DNA from: Pocillopora verrucosa
Lineage: Eukaryota; Cnidaria; Anthozoa; Scleractinia; Pocilloporidae
Reading direction: 5' to 3'
NCBI RefSeq assembly: GCF_036669915.1
Contig: NC_089317.1
Span: 9,647,311-9,711,310 of the forward strand
Length of the DNA stretch: 64,000 nucleotides
Shown: in pieces, positions 1 through 15,600 of the stretch
How positions within the stretch are numbered: the first letter of the stretch is position 1
Layout of the letters: each line of letters opens with the position of its first letter
Program-made: the position numbers and the translations under genes
The notes under the pieces: model-generated
What the model saw: the letters and a program-made list of their open reading frames with translations, nothing else
Told to the model about the DNA's origin: nothing
Databases searched by the model: none

Positions 1-1
1 T

Positions 2-136
2 CTTTATTTGGAAGAGGTGGATGATCATGATGAATGTGAGGTAGATGAAGGGGATGAGGCATTACCCACTTGTTCTAGTGATGAAGACTTTGTATTGGGA
101 GAAATAGGAGAGTCGAGTGATCAGTCGGACTCTTAA
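2..136 (+). CDS. C-terminal end of an unknown acidic protein (partial)
   Basis: The sequence is open from the window edge to a TAA at 134-136 and gives about 44 residues. They are strikingly acidic (DDHDE, EVDEGDE, SSDEDF, ending SSDQSDS). Such acidic serine-rich tails end many nuclear and transposon-derived proteins, but no domain can be named from this fragment. The biased composition argues against a chance frame. The rest of the gene lies left of the window. Confidence 0.4.
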   Translation, partial: LYLEEVDDHDECEVDEGDEALPTCSSDEDFVLGEIGESSDQSDS

Positions 137-574
137 TGCTGTCATCGAAAATGTATGTATGTAGCATGACAAAGAACAGATTAGAAATATATTTTGAGTT
201 TTCATAATACTGACGCACCCTAGTGTATTGCAAGAACTAGATTTTATCATTTATACAAGAGGGGGAGGGTCATGATATTTTAGGCCAAGCTCAAGGGGAG
301 GGTTAGCAAATTTCACTCCCATTGCAGGGATGGGTCACCTAATTTCCGAACCCAAATTTAAAATTCCCAGCCCCCCCTCCCCCCTGCTAATTTCTGACAA
401 GTCCCTAAATCGGACTCCTTAAGCCTTCCTTAAGTATAGTAAGTAGTAAGCATAGCACAAAATCACCAAACCGAGGTCGACCCCAGGGTTCGTGCCGCAG
501 AGACAAATATACGTATGCATGGTTATTTTCTTGTTGAAAGCAGCCGTAAACAGACATTCGGTAATCTAAAACCT
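137..574. other. Short intergenic stretch upstream of RTK1
   Basis: This separates the acidic-tail gene from the first coding exon of RTK1. It contains a C-rich tract near 370-385. An in-frame upstream ATG at 515 could extend the RTK1 N-terminus by 20 residues. No clear TATA box or other promoter element was recognised; the RTK1 promoter should lie here. Confidence 0.3.
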
Positions 575-638
575 ATGGAGTTCCTGACAGGAATATGCAA
601 CTTTTATCTGCTGCTACATATCCTTGTTCGGGAAGTAT
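575..638 (+). CDS. RTK1 exon 1: signal peptide
   Basis: ATG at 575 opens 21 codons with a hydrophobic core (CNFYLLLHIL). The exon ends in phase 1 at a strong donor (gtaagtat) and fits the phase-1 acceptor at 4420. An in-frame ATG at 515 would add a polar 20-residue leader; 575 is preferred because it gives a typical signal peptide. The link across the 3.8 kb intron is inferred from phase and composition. Confidence 0.6.
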
Positions 639-3600
639 GTAAGTATCTTCAACTTGTGAAGCAAATACATGCACGTAATGTGAGACCCTATTCAGACGCC
701 AAACTTTCGATTTACACAAATTCAAAATGTAAGCCTTCTGACTTAGAAGCGAAACTTAGGAAGCGTCCCCCAAGCGATTCTCATACATTTCTTTAATAAC
801 TGGATCAAATTATCTGGTAATTTGTGAATTTACTTTACTTCGACATATGAAAAGTTCAGTTTTAACTAGGCTTGGCCTGCTTCAGATTTCACTTCGTAGG
901 AAGTGACAAAAACATTCTCAGATACTTGATCGTTATGTTTCACATTTTTTGCAAGAAACACTATCTTATCCCGTGGAGTTTTTCTCAAATATATCACGCG
1001 ATAATTACAAATATGCGTGGTAAAGTAGGGAAATCGTTTTATTTTACTGTGGCAAAGTAGATGCGAAATAACAGTTAGTGTCTATTTATATCTTTTAACT
1101 CAACATATTATTCAAAATAAATGATTTGCCACAACACGAATTGTTGATTATCTCACATAATCAATTGAGGCCATTCACAGAAATCTATGTTCAAAACTGC
1201 CGTTCATTCGTGTGATCGTTGCGAAAGTAAACAGTTAGTTATCTCGTATGGTCAATCGATGCAGTTCATAGAAATCTATTGATAGTCACGAAACGTCTCA
1301 CAAGAGTTTCAAACATCAATCGAGTTTTGACGCACTATTTCTTTTTAGTTAGTTTTGCTTTGCGCTTGGCTGATAGAGCTTCATCTATTGTAAAGTTTAT
1401 TGGATGCATAAACGACACAATCCTTTTTTTGTAAAATGAATCAGACTTTCAAGACTATGACGTTCAGTACGCTCCAATCTTACGTGGTGTGACCAAATAG
1501 AATTCGTAGTTATTCCGTCCCGCATGACGGAAATACCATCGAAAATTCTTGGATTTTAAAGGCTAACGAGAGCATACTTTTATTTTCGTTGCTTGGAAAA
1601 TACGGTAATAAATAGTCGCTTAGGGCTCTCAAGCTGCGTCCATGGTAAGCAAGTGCTTCGTACTTCAGTATCGAATGATCACTTACGGAATGAATGTCAG
1701 AAATGTCAACTAAAAAAAAAAAAAAACAAATAGTCTTCGTCACACCATTCAACGAAAGGTGTCACAAATCGACTTCTGCCCATTCCATCGAAAAACCACG
1801 TTTCCATCGGAATCTATTGGTGTGTATTGGAAATATATGGAGGAATGATGAATAAAGAGACGTAGATTCGAGCATGAAAATATATTGTAGAAACCTAGAA
1901 GTAATACCTGGATTTCATTTGTCGCTCAATCTAAAACACGAGGATATATCAACTGTTGATATTCTCTTGATGTAAAATAAATTCTATTTCAGCCTTGACA
2001 TTGGTGTTGCTGACAGATTTTCAGGGCCGGATATTTAAGGGAGGTCTAACCAAAACCACGGTTTTACAGAGGCAGTGAGCCTTAGGCCTCCTCTAGCAAT
2101 AAGAGGGTTGATTTCATCAAATGAATGTCCCTGCTCTGTTAGATTTCGGCCCTCTTGACTCTGTTCACAAAAATATATGTTTAGGTAAAAGGTTAAGCTA
2201 AATTGAAGATTGTTTAAAACATGGTTTTGTTAAACCACAGCTAAACTTTGTTTAAATAACCGACCCAAGGTGTTTAGAAATGATGATAAGCATCAAATTT
2301 TAACCTACAAGCAGTTTCCCTCAACCAATAACTGAAAAGATTAAATTCCATTTCCGAGAGTTTTGTGACTAAAACTTTCAATTTGGGAAGAATGTTCCTA
2401 ATTCAACTGGGACACTTTGTTTGTATTAATGATTTCAAATGGCACTCCATTCATTAAATATTTTTATCATGTAGCTTTGGTTTGTGGCCAATATAATGGC
2501 ACTCTGATTGGCTAAGAGCAAGATCAGAGCAAAGCATTATACAGCGGTAATGCCCAAGGGCCAATTATCGATTATGTAAATTAGGAAGAGCTATGCAGTG
2601 GCCATCTTCTGTTTCCTAAAATTTGAGCATATGAAAATGATGAGGCTCAATCAAGAGTGTGAGAGAGTAAATTTAATTACAGGTAATTATGAATTTTGAG
2701 GAACAGGGTAGATACAGTTTTTAATTTCCTTAGAGATTGTGTTGTTTGTGGACAAGGTGGACAAATGAGGATACATTCAATCTCACATCTAATACTTGCA
2801 TTGGAAAGCTGTCATGGACAAGATAACACTTCAACAAGATTATTGCTTAATACATTTTGTGATTAAGTTTTTTTTTGACTTACCAGCTAGTAACCTTTGC
2901 CCTGTTGTATACGGAGCCCCAATCACTAGGTTTATCTTAAATGTATTGTCCAGCAGTTATTTGTTTGTTTTAGATTCAAGAGCATCTCACTAAGTCTTCT
3001 TCAAACTTGCAGTGAATTTACACCGAGTCTATTTTGTATTTGCCTTATGCAGCATGCCTTTAACAATAGTGATAAATTTAGCAACTGAGGAATAATTCGG
3101 TGAATAATTATATATTAGTTTATTTGAAAGTGTATGGCTAGTTTGATTTCAAAAGAGTCTTGCTCCAACATAAACCAAAACACAAGTGATTTATTCATGG
3201 TCAAAGTTATTATCATACAGAAATGTTAAGCAGTGAAAGCAATGGATCACTTGCCATCAGCTTTGGTGATCAGTGAACTGCTTACAACAAAATGCAATTT
3301 ATTATTCATGCATGTACAACTGCTGCTTGGGAAACCAACTAAGTCAAACCATTTTATCAAACACTTAAAACAAGGACCATGCAGCTGTTACAATTGCTCT
3401 AATGATATTACTAATTAAGTTTGGAATCTGATTAAAGTAAATTCAGGATTACAAACCATTAAATGTTTGGATAATTCTTGTAGGCTATGAAGAAATTGAT
3501 CATTATGCTACACTAGTGCAAGATTCATTCACGTCTGCTCTAACATATGTTATTTGCACTTCATTCAGCTAAAGGGACATTTTTTAGTCATCTGATGTTC

Positions 3601-6600
3601 ATTTTGCACTATTCTTGCATAAATTGTTGAAATGTGGCACAGGGTACCCATTCAAGTCCAGCAATTCAATTTCATTCCAAGATGACTGACTTTCTTTTGT
3701 GGAATATTTTGATAAGTAAGCCTGCTTCATCTTCCCAATATACTTGTTGATAACAAAATTAAATGAGTAAAGTGTAGTAGCGGTAGCGGTAGCGGTAGCG
3801 GTAGCAGTAGTAGTAGTAGAGGGGACTTCTCTTGGTACAACTTTTAAAATACTGTGTTGAGGATGTTATTGAATTAACAGTGTCTTTATTGAAATAAAAA
3901 GCACTTGGAAAGTTGTAGAGAGTTCTCTGTTGTTAGGAGGTTAGAGTTGTTTTCACTTATGTAAGCAGCAACTCTTACAAATCTTTCAAGCTCTGTAAAC
4001 TTCTCGAGTGCTTCTTATCTTCTTTTCTTTTTATCATGTCCAAGATCTTGTTAATAATTCTCTTTCTACCTGCTATAGAAATCTAAGATGCAATTTCTGA
4101 GAACTTTGAAATTGAAATTTTTCTTTATTCTCATCTCTTTTCTACTTAATTGATTTTGTTTTGATGCTGTAGGGAGAAATTCTGTCTTGGTCACTCATGG
4201 GAGTTAAAAGGTTAAAATAGAAGAATGCTTCAACTCTTAAAAATTGTCATCTCCATCTTAAAAAAAAAAAACTTGATTAAAATTCTCTACTTACCATGTT
4301 TTGAGATACGAGTTCCTAACTGGCACCATAGAATAAAGCACACTGGGAATTTCTCTTGATAGTCTTTTATCCTTTTACTGTCATTAAAACTTCTTTTTTC
4401 TTCCTTTGTATATTTCCAGACAGTCAAAGTTTCACAAATAAACCAAACAGTCCTGTGTATCAGTTAAAGGGTCAAGCTGCATCCTTGAAGTGGAATTTCA
4501 ACAGAAATGGGAAAACAGTCAGTCAAATAATTTGGTATTACAATAATAATTGGGTTGCTACTAAACCATCAAGTGGACAAGCTATTGTTCTCAATTCACA
4601 ATATCAGGTATCAGGGGATGCAACACTTAGAATATCCAACGTTCAGACAAAGGACAATGGTGATATTGATTGTCAAGTGTTTTTCACTTCTGGTGTCCCT
4701 CCTGTGATTAAGGATACTGCTAAACTAGTTGTTGTTGGTAAGTTCTTTAACTAAGTTAAATTACTATTAATATTGGTGGCACAAATATTTCTTAGTTTTG
4801 ATGTTTTTTAACTAAAGCTGGTGACACCAGATATCAGCAATCCTACATGCCCATCATAGCAATCCACGGAAATTGCCATTGTTGTGTCAAGCACACCTGG
4901 TAATTTTTGCTGATCATTGCAATAAGAATATAAAAATTGTCAAGTGTGTCAAGGCTTATGGACAGATTTGAACCCCAGTATAAAAACTCTTCTATCTGGT
5001 AATTCAAAACTATTTTAGGATGCTGTAATAATCCCATGATTATCTGACCTTTGTATTGATAAAAATTCATTTTTTTTACACAGTGAGCCCGATAATTACA
5101 CTCAAAACTACAACAGCTCCAACTTTGGATGAAGGTGCCACAAGAACATTGTTTTGTGTTGCTAGTGGCAACCCCAAACCCACTTACAGGTGGTATAAAG
5201 ATGATGTAAAGATTCCGGAAGATCCAAATAACTCCAACTACACAATAACATCAGCCAGCAGGAATGATGCAGGGACGTACAGATGTGAAGCTGTTATTAA
5301 TGTTCCAACTCTTGGCCCGTACAGTGACTCTTACACTGTTCAGGTTACAGTTAGATGTAAGTCAACTCCCTGGATAGTTTATTTTATACATTTTGTTTAC
5401 TATTATGATACAATGTTAAATAGATGGTCAGTAACATGAAGGAAATGACCAGCTTACAAACTCGTCAAAATGGCCAACAAAGAAAGATATCTGATAAACT
5501 GCTAAGAAAAAGTTAGTAGTTTTGGGAAACTCACTTACAGTGCATTTTCATGTACATCCAGTCACAGCTGAGCACAACAGTTGATAGGTGATGCAATTAC
5601 ACAATCTGCCTCATGGCCTAAAAAAGAGAAGCAGTATGCAGTTCAAACATCACGATCCACGAGCATAGTGACCACATTGTGAGACAAACAATCACATGTG
5701 TACTTATCTTTTGAAAATGTACATGTATATCCAAGACTGAATGCAATAAATATTGGATGACATACATGTACAGTTGATATACATTATTTAGAGGGGATCA
5801 GGGACAAATTCTCAGATTGAAATGGCCAACAAAGACATGCATGAATAGTAACATGTAGAAGAGGTTTTGAACTTTCAGAAGTCTGTTTCTTGTGAGTCCA
5901 GGATTGAATTCAAGTTCACCTAATTTCTTTTTTTGGTGTGTTCTGTAATTTCAAAACAAACCACATTTTCACAATACTTCAGTTAAAAGTCAAAATGATG
6001 TGGTCTTTAGTTGAATTTTTATCTATGAGGACATTTTATGATACCTGTTATACAAAGAATGAATGTCATTGACAGTCAGTCCTGAACATTATCTCCCAGG
6101 ACATCTGTTAAAACATTTTCTTCATGTTCATGGGATCATTTTGTCAATTGTTCTTGTAAAGGTAATTTTGAGAAAGATTGAAAATTGTTGTGACTATTCC
6201 TGTTTATGAACCCTTCAACTCCCAGATCAAATTTGTAATTCTCCTTACTGTCAACCATACAATTCTTATAATGTTAGTTCAGAGGATTTAGTATTGGATC
6301 AACTAATTATCTCCAAATTTATATTTTTCTTTATTCTCATGATTTATTTTGTTTATATTGTATTGATATTCTTAGGAGAAATTCTGTCTTGGTCACTCAT
6401 TGGAGTTAAAGGGGTAAATAACTGAGATATTTTGCCTGCTGATTGATTGGGAAAAAAACTATTGATTACTGCACCATAGAAAATGGAAATGTTTTAACTT
6501 CATTTTGTAAAAGCAGTTTATCTAATTTTCTACTGATTTACTGGGTGTAATAACCCACTTGAGATGTTGGAAGAACACAAGAAAAGTTTGTAAGACTCTC

Positions 6601-9600
6601 ACCTTTAGTTTGTGGTTGATAAACAATTCTCACGATTTTGTTACATTCTGCATGGGTTATTAGGCTGGGAAACCAATAGAAAGTCCAGTCTATAACAGAA
6701 GTATACATTAAGGGCTGTAAAGTGTACTGTAGCTTTATCATTTAATCCTTATGTAAGCCAATGATAAAGATTTCCCTTTAATGTTTTCATATTTTTATCT
6801 TACAGTCCGTCCTGCACACAAAACAAACAGTTTGAGCAGTAATCAAACTGTCGTAGAAGGTCGTACTACCACATTTCTGTGTATCACAGAAGCATTTCCC
6901 ACTGCAACCACATACAAATGGTTTAAGGATGGCAATGAGATATCCAATTCACAAGATTTTGAAACTTTGAAAATTAGTGATACACAAAGCAGACTGACGA
7001 TCAAGAATGCTAAGAAGGGAAGTGCTGGGCAATACTCGTGTGATGGTACAAATGAGGTTGGAACTGGAAATAGAAAATCTGCTTTCTTATTGGTCAACTG
7101 TAAGTTATGTTATTTGTTATGAACTGGACCATGTTGTAAATTTGTGAAATATGTTTGCTGATTTTGCTATCTTATGCAAGTCATGATACTGGTTTAATTA
7201 AAATTTGATGCCAATGGGTGCTCTAGAGTAGCAGGCAGAGAAGGTCTGGAGAGCCTCTTGTTGCCAAGGGGGTTTGGGCTCCTTAGGAAAATTTGGGGGT
7301 GAAGGCCCCTGCAGTTTCATTTTCTTGCATTTTTAGGTTTGATCCAATTTACCACTGACAGTGATTATATTTAGTGCCCTCCTTCCAATAAGCGTCCCCT
7401 CTGTACTAAGCCTAAATTTTTTTTTTGGCAATAAGTACCACTATTCTAATCAGTGCCCATTTTGAGTATAAAGCTTCCTCAATCCAGTGAGGACCTCCTT
7501 ATGAAAACTCCCCTATTCCAATAAGTGCTAAGTGCCCCTATTCTGTTTCAATGACGGCAATGTTAAATTACATGTGAATTGAGATCAACCATGCTTCATT
7601 TTCCTTAAATTGCTTACGTAAAGTTTCATTACAAAAATATTAGTCATCTACTCAGTCTCTCAACTATTATGTCCATGTGAGTACACTGTTTTTCAAAGTA
7701 ATGAGGCTGTCTCAAAATTTCTCAGAGATTGCATGGCTGGTTGTTCTGGCCGGGAAGGATCCAAGGAAACAAGTACATTTTTTTCTTGTGTTGTTGATCT
7801 CCCTGAAATCACAGTTTTGTTTGTTTTGGAAAGATAAATAGAAAGGTCAGGCCACAGAAATTTAGCCAGACTATTCTGGGTATAATGTGTAGCATTCTGT
7901 GATTATATCCATTGCCAAATGAACACCCCATGCACATTTCCCTGGCAATTGATCTTTGTCTCCAGTATAACTTATGAAGTGAGGCCATGATTTAATCTTG
8001 TGCAAAATTAATTTTTTTTTGCAATTGATCTCTTATGTTAAAGCTGTTGTTCGCGTAATTCCACAGCCAGAAATTTATGTAGCTTTGTATTTAAAGTTCT
8101 TTTAATTTTTTGTATTACAAATCTATGAAGTGAGGCCATGAATTTATCTTGTGTAAAATTAATTTAATTAACACATTTTGCCTGTCTTTATTTTACAGTG
8201 CCACCTTCATTCCAGAGTAATTTGCCAAACAAACAAACAAAAACTGAAAATGAAACGGTGAACTACGCATGCACAGTTCAAGCCAAACCTTATGCTCAAA
8301 TTGTTTGGAAGCTGGGTGAAAAAAATCTGACTGGCACATCATACAATATTACAACTGAAGTTGCACCAGTTCAAAATTCTAAACTTTTGAGAACTCTTTC
8401 TTATCTGACTATTGATAAAGTAACCTGGCAGCAGAATGGGACTTTCTCTTGTGTGGCTTTCAACAGTGCTGGTCAGAGGAGGCAAACCACAGATCTTGAA
8501 GTGCGCTGTAAGTATTTGATCAAATGAATAGGGATTTTTGTTAGGATAGCAACCATCCTCTTTTTCTTGTAAGATCATGGAAAATGCTGAGTTTGGTCTT
8601 AATGCAATGCTATGTATGGCCTCAGAACCCAATTCCAACTCGGCAATATCTGCTACAGTTGTTGCAGACAAAGGTGGACAGGACACTGTCCTGTCTCTTC
8701 TCTCTGTTTTCTTGTGGTTTTTTTTGTTTTTTGTTTTTTTGTGTGTTTTTCAGTTTGCGCCTTATTCATATAATTGAGGGCAATTAGCACAGTAAAATCA
8801 CTGTATGTGTACATTACATGGTAGTGTTAAATTAAAACTCTTATAGACCGGTTGCAAAATTGTTGATTCTTCAAGGGTTGTTAGGAAATGTTTTTTAATG
8901 TGATTGACTTGTGATCATGTTGATGTTCAACTGAGACACTGATACTGTACTTCATTTTCTTAAATTATTTAACAATACCTTTATTTAATTAACAGCTTTG
9001 CTATCACTCTGTGAATTATGCTTTTAGAAATCAGAGAATTTCCTAATTCTTTTTAATACTGTCAGTACATGCTCGCCCTTATAGAAGTGGGTGACATGTG
9101 CAATGGCCTTACAGTCAGCTCCCTGGAATCTGCCTCAAAAGCTCCTGGCTTGAGCCTGACGTGGGTCACTATGTTATGTTCTTAGACAGGACACTTTACT
9201 CTTGCAGATCCTCTTTCTACCCAAGAGTATAATGGGTATCAGTGAGAAGCCTGATGAAATGCAGGGGGGGATCTTGAGTTGGAATAGCATCTCAATTAGG
9301 GGGAGGGATAATTTTGTGAGCTGCGTCATCTTACAGAACTGGGAGAAGCTCTAATTAAACGGGCCACATGACTCAATCACATTCCAGGGTCTAACTTGTA
9401 GTGCTGGTATTGACAGAGTGCTAAATCCAAATTTTATGCCCCTGCTTTGTGTAGCTGTCTAATTTTCGTTTGAATTTGAAAGTGATTTGTGCTAGATCCA
9501 CTTTGATTATTACTCATTGCCAATTTAATTTGGGTCACTGATCTATGAAATTAAGTAACCTTGGCATTTTTCTTTGTGTATCAGACTATTTCATCAATTT

Positions 9601-12600
9601 ACTTTTGAGATAGAGTTTCAATGATGTTTTTTTAAATCTTCAGATCGACCAGTTGTTCAGTCTGATGCTGATCATCCGAAAAACCTCGCACTGTCTGAGG
9701 GACAAGAAGCAACCTTCTCTTGTAAAACCATCGGCAATCCGCCCACCCTTTCACAAAAGTGGCAGTTCAATGGAGTTGACATACCTGGAGAAAGTTGCAG
9801 TGCCTGCGTAACAACAACTTTCACAAAGGCTTCAGTGACTCAGGCTGATGCAGGATGGTATTCCTGTACTGGAACCAACTCTCTAGGAGAAGGACCTCCT
9901 GCCAGAGCACAATTACTTATTAAGCGTAAGTTACATTAATTTTTTTAGAGTGCTTTTCAATTGCGTGTTGCAAAACCTAAACCATTGTAATTTCAATGGC
10001 CAATCAGAAGAAAGGAAAATACCTTTCACCTTTTTACTCCCATGAGTGATCAAGACAGAATATCTCCTTACAATATCAATACAATATCAAGCAGACAAAT
10101 GATGAGAATAGAGAAAATATCAATCAGGGGAGTTTTAGTTGATCTAATACCGAATTCTCTCAACTAAGATCATAAGAATTGCATAGCAGACAGTAAGGAG
10201 AATTGCTAATGAGAACTTTTAATAAGAGTTAAAGGGTTGAGAGCCATTGAGAACTCAAACTAAAATAACCAAACCGCCTAAAGCGCGGGAAAACGTGGGT
10301 GACCAATTCGTGATTGGTTTTGGTGTTGTATCTGATTGGTTCAGAGAGTGGCACGAGTTTTTTTGTACCAATCACAAAGCAAGTCAAAGCAAAACCAAAG
10401 TAATCTCTGATTTCTTTCGCACCTCGTGGAAAATTGTTTTAATAGCTTCATCACCTGCAGTAATTTTTATTTGTCACTTATCTCTCTTATTTTTTTGTTT
10501 TACAAAAGATCCACCAACAATCACCTTCTATCAAAGAGCATTCACAGTTAATGAAACAAACGATGTTACAATGACATGTCGTGCAAAGGGAGTGCCACAG
10601 CCAACAATCACTTGGAGAAAGATAGAAGATGAATTAAACTGCTTGGGTGAGCAGTGCATCATACGCAACATAAGTGGCAAGAATGATGGAACCTACAGAT
10701 GTGTTGCTAGAAATGAACTTGGCGAGGATTGGAAAGAAATCACTCTTAATGTCCAGAGTAAGTTCTCGTGCACGTTAGATGTGTTAGTCGTGTTTCCATG
10801 TAGGACTTGGGTGTGTCTGATCTTTGGCAGTAGTGGATGTATCATTAAATCCAGTTAACAGTGTCTTGTGTTTGAAACTAGGGAATCCAATGTCAGTGAA
10901 ATTATCAGCCGGCGGACAAGCTTTCGTCATTGGTTCTGCAGTAAGAGCCGGTTTTTTGCCTGCAAATAAGTTTGATGCTTTGGGCAACGCTAGCCGGCAA
11001 CAGGCCTGCAAGTGGTCTGCCAGATTCCTTGCAGACCGCTGGCCTTCTTGCTTTGCTCAAGGCTTTTAACTTACTTTTGGTCAAGAAACGCGCGTGCAGG
11101 CTAAAAAATTTTATGTCCAAAAAAAACCCTGATTTCAAAGGTCGCATAGTTGCGAAAATTCATGGTGATCACTAGAAATCAGAGACAAATGAACATTCAG
11201 AAAAATGTTTCTCACAGTTTGGATAAACTGGAGTAATTGCTTTCCAACAGTACGTCCGATCATTTCCACATCCACCCCTACAAGCACTCAAATACCTGGT
11301 GCAGCAAGCGAGCAAGTCGATTTAACCTGTATCGTTAGCGGAAAACCTTCACCGTCATTGTCATGGAAACGTAAACTTAATGGACAAGATCTGAACTCAT
11401 TGAACGATGAAAAAGTGAAAAGTATCATTAAGGAGAGAGACACCAGTGTATTGAAGGTTACAGTCAATGCAATAGGGGAACATTTCTATTGCGTCGCCGT
11501 AAATCTTCTGGGCAGTGACAACCAGCAATACACCATAAGGGAAAGAGGTAAGTAGGACCCTGGGGTTAACTTTTTTCTCAAATTGTCTGTGTGATCCTCA
11601 GATTGTAGTCTCACGAAGGAACAGAAAAATTGGCAACTATCATTCTTTGAGGTTTGCATAACATTTCATGGCGTTATACCAGGAAAACTATGAAGAAATT
11701 GGCCGAAGTATACAAAATGTCTGTGTTAACAAATGTGAATCCCACCTTCAGATCATCACCAGCAAGTATTAAAAAAAAAAAAGAAATACATATCGTTACA
11801 TGACCGCTGAACACAGGATTCAAGGATCCTTAGAGATCTTCGTCTGTAAGAGTCTTTGGCAGGTGTTTAACTGAGGACCCTTCTGTAAACCACTTCGTGA
11901 CGTTGGCATCCTCTGTAAAGATTACTACTACTTAAAGATCCTGGGAGGTTTTCCATTAGTGTGATCATGCAGCACTTAGAAGAGACCAATCCAGCGCCAC
12001 CCCAGCTCATCCATCGCTAGGGAAAAATTATTTAAAATGTAAACTAAGTGGGACTATCTTAAATAGATTTTCACCACCCTAAACTGAAACTGAGTCACTT
12101 TCTTGGCAGGGGTTCCAGATAAACCAATTAATGTAGACGTGAAGTCGTTTCGAGACCAAAATTCGAAAACTGTAAGTGTCATTGTAAGCTGGACACCTGG
12201 ATACAGTGGAGGATATGATCAAGAGTTCACAATCCATTATCGCGTCAAACAAAGCAACCGAGACTTTGTGGAACAGTTTGTTGGTCACCCAGATATTAAC
12301 ATGCACACTATACACGGACTTTACCCGGAAACAGTGTATGAATTCTCCGTTCAAGCTTCCAATAATATTGGCCAAAGCCAACTGTCAGACCCAAAGGAGT
12401 ATAAAACACCGGGTAACAATAACTATATATAAACAAAGTAAATCATAGAATGTTTGGGAATGTTATGAAATATTACGTGATGGCAATGACAATTGTTCTT
12501 ATGGTTTTTTGTTTGCTCGTTTTTAGAGTCCCAGATACCTCCGGACAGAGGAACTGGTATGTTTAGAAAATATTTCAGTATTAGCGATTGAAATCTGTCA

Positions 12601-15600
12601 ATTTGTACGTCTAACGGTTAAAAATTGGGTCGTTTTACGGCTAACTGTTAACGCCATTGACACCCTCCTAGTAGGTATACCAGGTTTACAGGTGTACTTG
12701 GAATAAACTACAGCTAGCAGGACAACTTGGCATGCATGCAGACTGTTTACGCCTTCATAGCTCGTAGTAGAATTTTCCTTAGGTGCAGCGTGGAGGGGGG
12801 GGGGGTACCGCTATACGTAAGCTAAACTGTCCTTCTTCCGTCCTTTCTTTCAGTGAAAGCTTTCAGAGCATCGGACGACGCCTCTATCATACTGGTGGAA
12901 TGGACGATAGCAGATGACAAAGTAACAACTGCGACTGTTGAGATTCAGCAGGGAGGAGAGGGCTCTTGGGAGCTTGTCGAGGGAGCCTCTCAGCTGAAAA
13001 GACCTGTATCAGAGTTTAAAGTGAGCGATCTGAAAGCTGACAGCTCATATAGATTTAGAGTGGATATGAGACGACCAGGAGAGTCTGCTCCGGCTTATGT
13101 TTATAGTGATACAGGTACGTGGTACAATTTGATTAGCGTGCAAGCAGGTCCTAATTATGAGAGCTTCAGAACGCGCGTTTCTCCGCCCTTGGGAAGATTG
13201 GAAACGTGTCGGGGAGAGGTAATACCAGCACTGACTAGCAGGCTTCTTTTCAGTCATGCTTGCCCGTAAGTCACAAGGTTTGTATGGGTTCTGGAAAACC
13301 TGGATAGTCATGTAATTTGAGTTTGTCATTTTCCAGGACTGGAAAGTCATTGAAAAAAATTACAGATCCTTGGAAGTTCTAGAAAGTTCCGGAAAGTCCT
13401 GGAAATCTGCCCAACTCAAGCGATAAAGTTTTCAGAGTTCACTTTGTAGGAAATATCTGTAGACCGTAAGGAGAATTTTATGCGTTTGTCAATGTTTTTT
13501 AGTTCCGGCTGGCCCTATTCCAGGAGCAGGAAGTGATGGTGAACCGTTAAAAGGCTGGATGATTGCTGTCATTGTTTCACTTACTGGTCTTATTCTCCTG
13601 GGCATTCTCGTCCTGGTATTCTATTTCTTTAAGCTTCGAAAGAACGAACATAGAGGTAAGTATAAGACCGTGCAAGCAGTGGTTATAAAAAAATTGGATA
13701 CAATTGGGTATTTTTGAATGGTAGGCGGGTAGTCGTGAACGCCTAGTGGGCTTTCTCTTCCGAGGGAGGTCTGGGCTTTCTAGGGAAATTTTGAAGGTTA
13801 AGACTGTTTCAGTTCTTTGTATTTTCCTGAATTTTAAGGTTTATTCCAATTTGTGTTACTTCGTATTTCGTAGAAGTCAGCCAATTTGACGAGAATTTAC
13901 AATTACCCCTAAGCTCACAGTAGAATGACGCTTATGAAAAGGCTACGAGCGGGTAGCTAGTGAATACATTTACCCGCTACCCAGCTGTTATCATTAACAA
14001 GCTTTATGTACGATGATTTGTCATTAGTATTAGAGCAACATTTTGCCTTGCCTTGCTATTCTTCATGCTGATTAATGGCTTGTACATAGTTTCAAACATT
14101 TACGTACTGAGACTTTATGAGGGCTTTTCAGATATCATCAATTTAAATTTGTTTCGTTAGATCGCACTTCCTCGTTGTGTTTCTCCCTGTGCCTTCATTT
14201 CTTTTGTTTATTTATTTTGCATCTCACTGACTTCCTTTTTTTTTTCCTCAAGGGACAGCAGGAAAGGAAAGGTAAGCCCGTTAGGAAGGTTTATGACTAT
14301 ATCCTCATCGTGAGGCAGTGGAGACGTTTAAAAGCATTTGCCAATTGAACTAAAATTAAACCATATGAACCACGTAACCATATAACAAATCCTTATATGC
14401 TTATTAGTTACGTTTACATACGAGTTAGGGGTCTTTCCCCGTACTAAGGATCATATTCAGCAGACTGCTTCCTATTACTACTTTATTGATCACAAGTTGT
14501 AAAGAACGCAACCGTTAAGCATGATTCTTTAGATCAGTTCTACTCAAACCAAATAATATGTAGTTGATTAGTATAATTTTTTGATCTAATCTGTATTATT
14601 GTTTTAGCATGTATAAAGAATCAACTAAACAAAGAGGAGTGAAAGTGAGTACATGTTCCATTTTTGGTTAATAAATTGCCTGCATATTTCAGTTTAAAAA
14701 TCCTTTGCTCGACTTGTTGCTTACTTTTAAAATAAATATATCATTGTATGCACCACTGTTCGTGGAAGATAGTTCATTTAAAAGTTTATCATGGGAGACA
14801 GGTTATCTTTAAAGTTCGAAAGTAAAGTCAATTTTGTTTCCAAGATGGAACTTGAAATAGATGAACCTCGCGAAATGCATTATATGGAATTGGATGACAG
14901 AACTCGTTCATCATTCATGATGGATGCCACACGACAGAACAGTCCACACAGCACTGAACAGTACAGCGAGTACGCATCTCTTGATCCATCATCACGCTCC
15001 TGGGAGATTCCGAGAGAACGCGTGACTATCGAAAAGATCGTTGGAAAAGGTGCTTTCGGTCAGGTTGCCAAGGCAACAGTCATAGGTCTACACGGAGGAT
15101 CTGAGAAGACAGTGGTGGCAGTTAAAATGTTGAAAGGTGTCAAGTTCTACTTCTTGCTTGAATTTGTCGAATCTCTTTGTTTAAAATTGTATGCCTCTGC
15201 ATAATATTTTTCTGTATGTGTATGGGAATCATGGCCAATATTCAGCTACGTTCTTAGCTTGAGGCCAGAAGCACTATAGAATACATTTGTGTTCGTTCTT
15301 GTTTTTTTAAGAGTTCAAATGTCTTAATGTGAAATCTCACTCCCAATCAATGGGTTGCCAGTAATCGGATCCTTGTGTTTGCGCAAAGACATCTGGGATC
15401 GCCTCGGGGAAAACATTACAACTCGCTAGAAAGAAATGTATGGTGAAAGGTTGTTTCGACGTCCAAAAAACATTTTGGTGAGAGATCATCGCTTCTTTGT
15501 CGCTGTTATATCATAAGTAGGTGTGCGTAATTTTGATACAAGGTAGCTCAAGGTTTTGTTTGAACAACCGTGAAATATGTAGTAAAATCTAGCGATTACC

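Noticed and set aside
3682..3714. Alternative RTK1 first exon (MTDFLLWNILI, phase 1)
   Set aside because: Too short for a signal peptide; the exon at 575-638 has a better hydrophobic core and a stronger donor.
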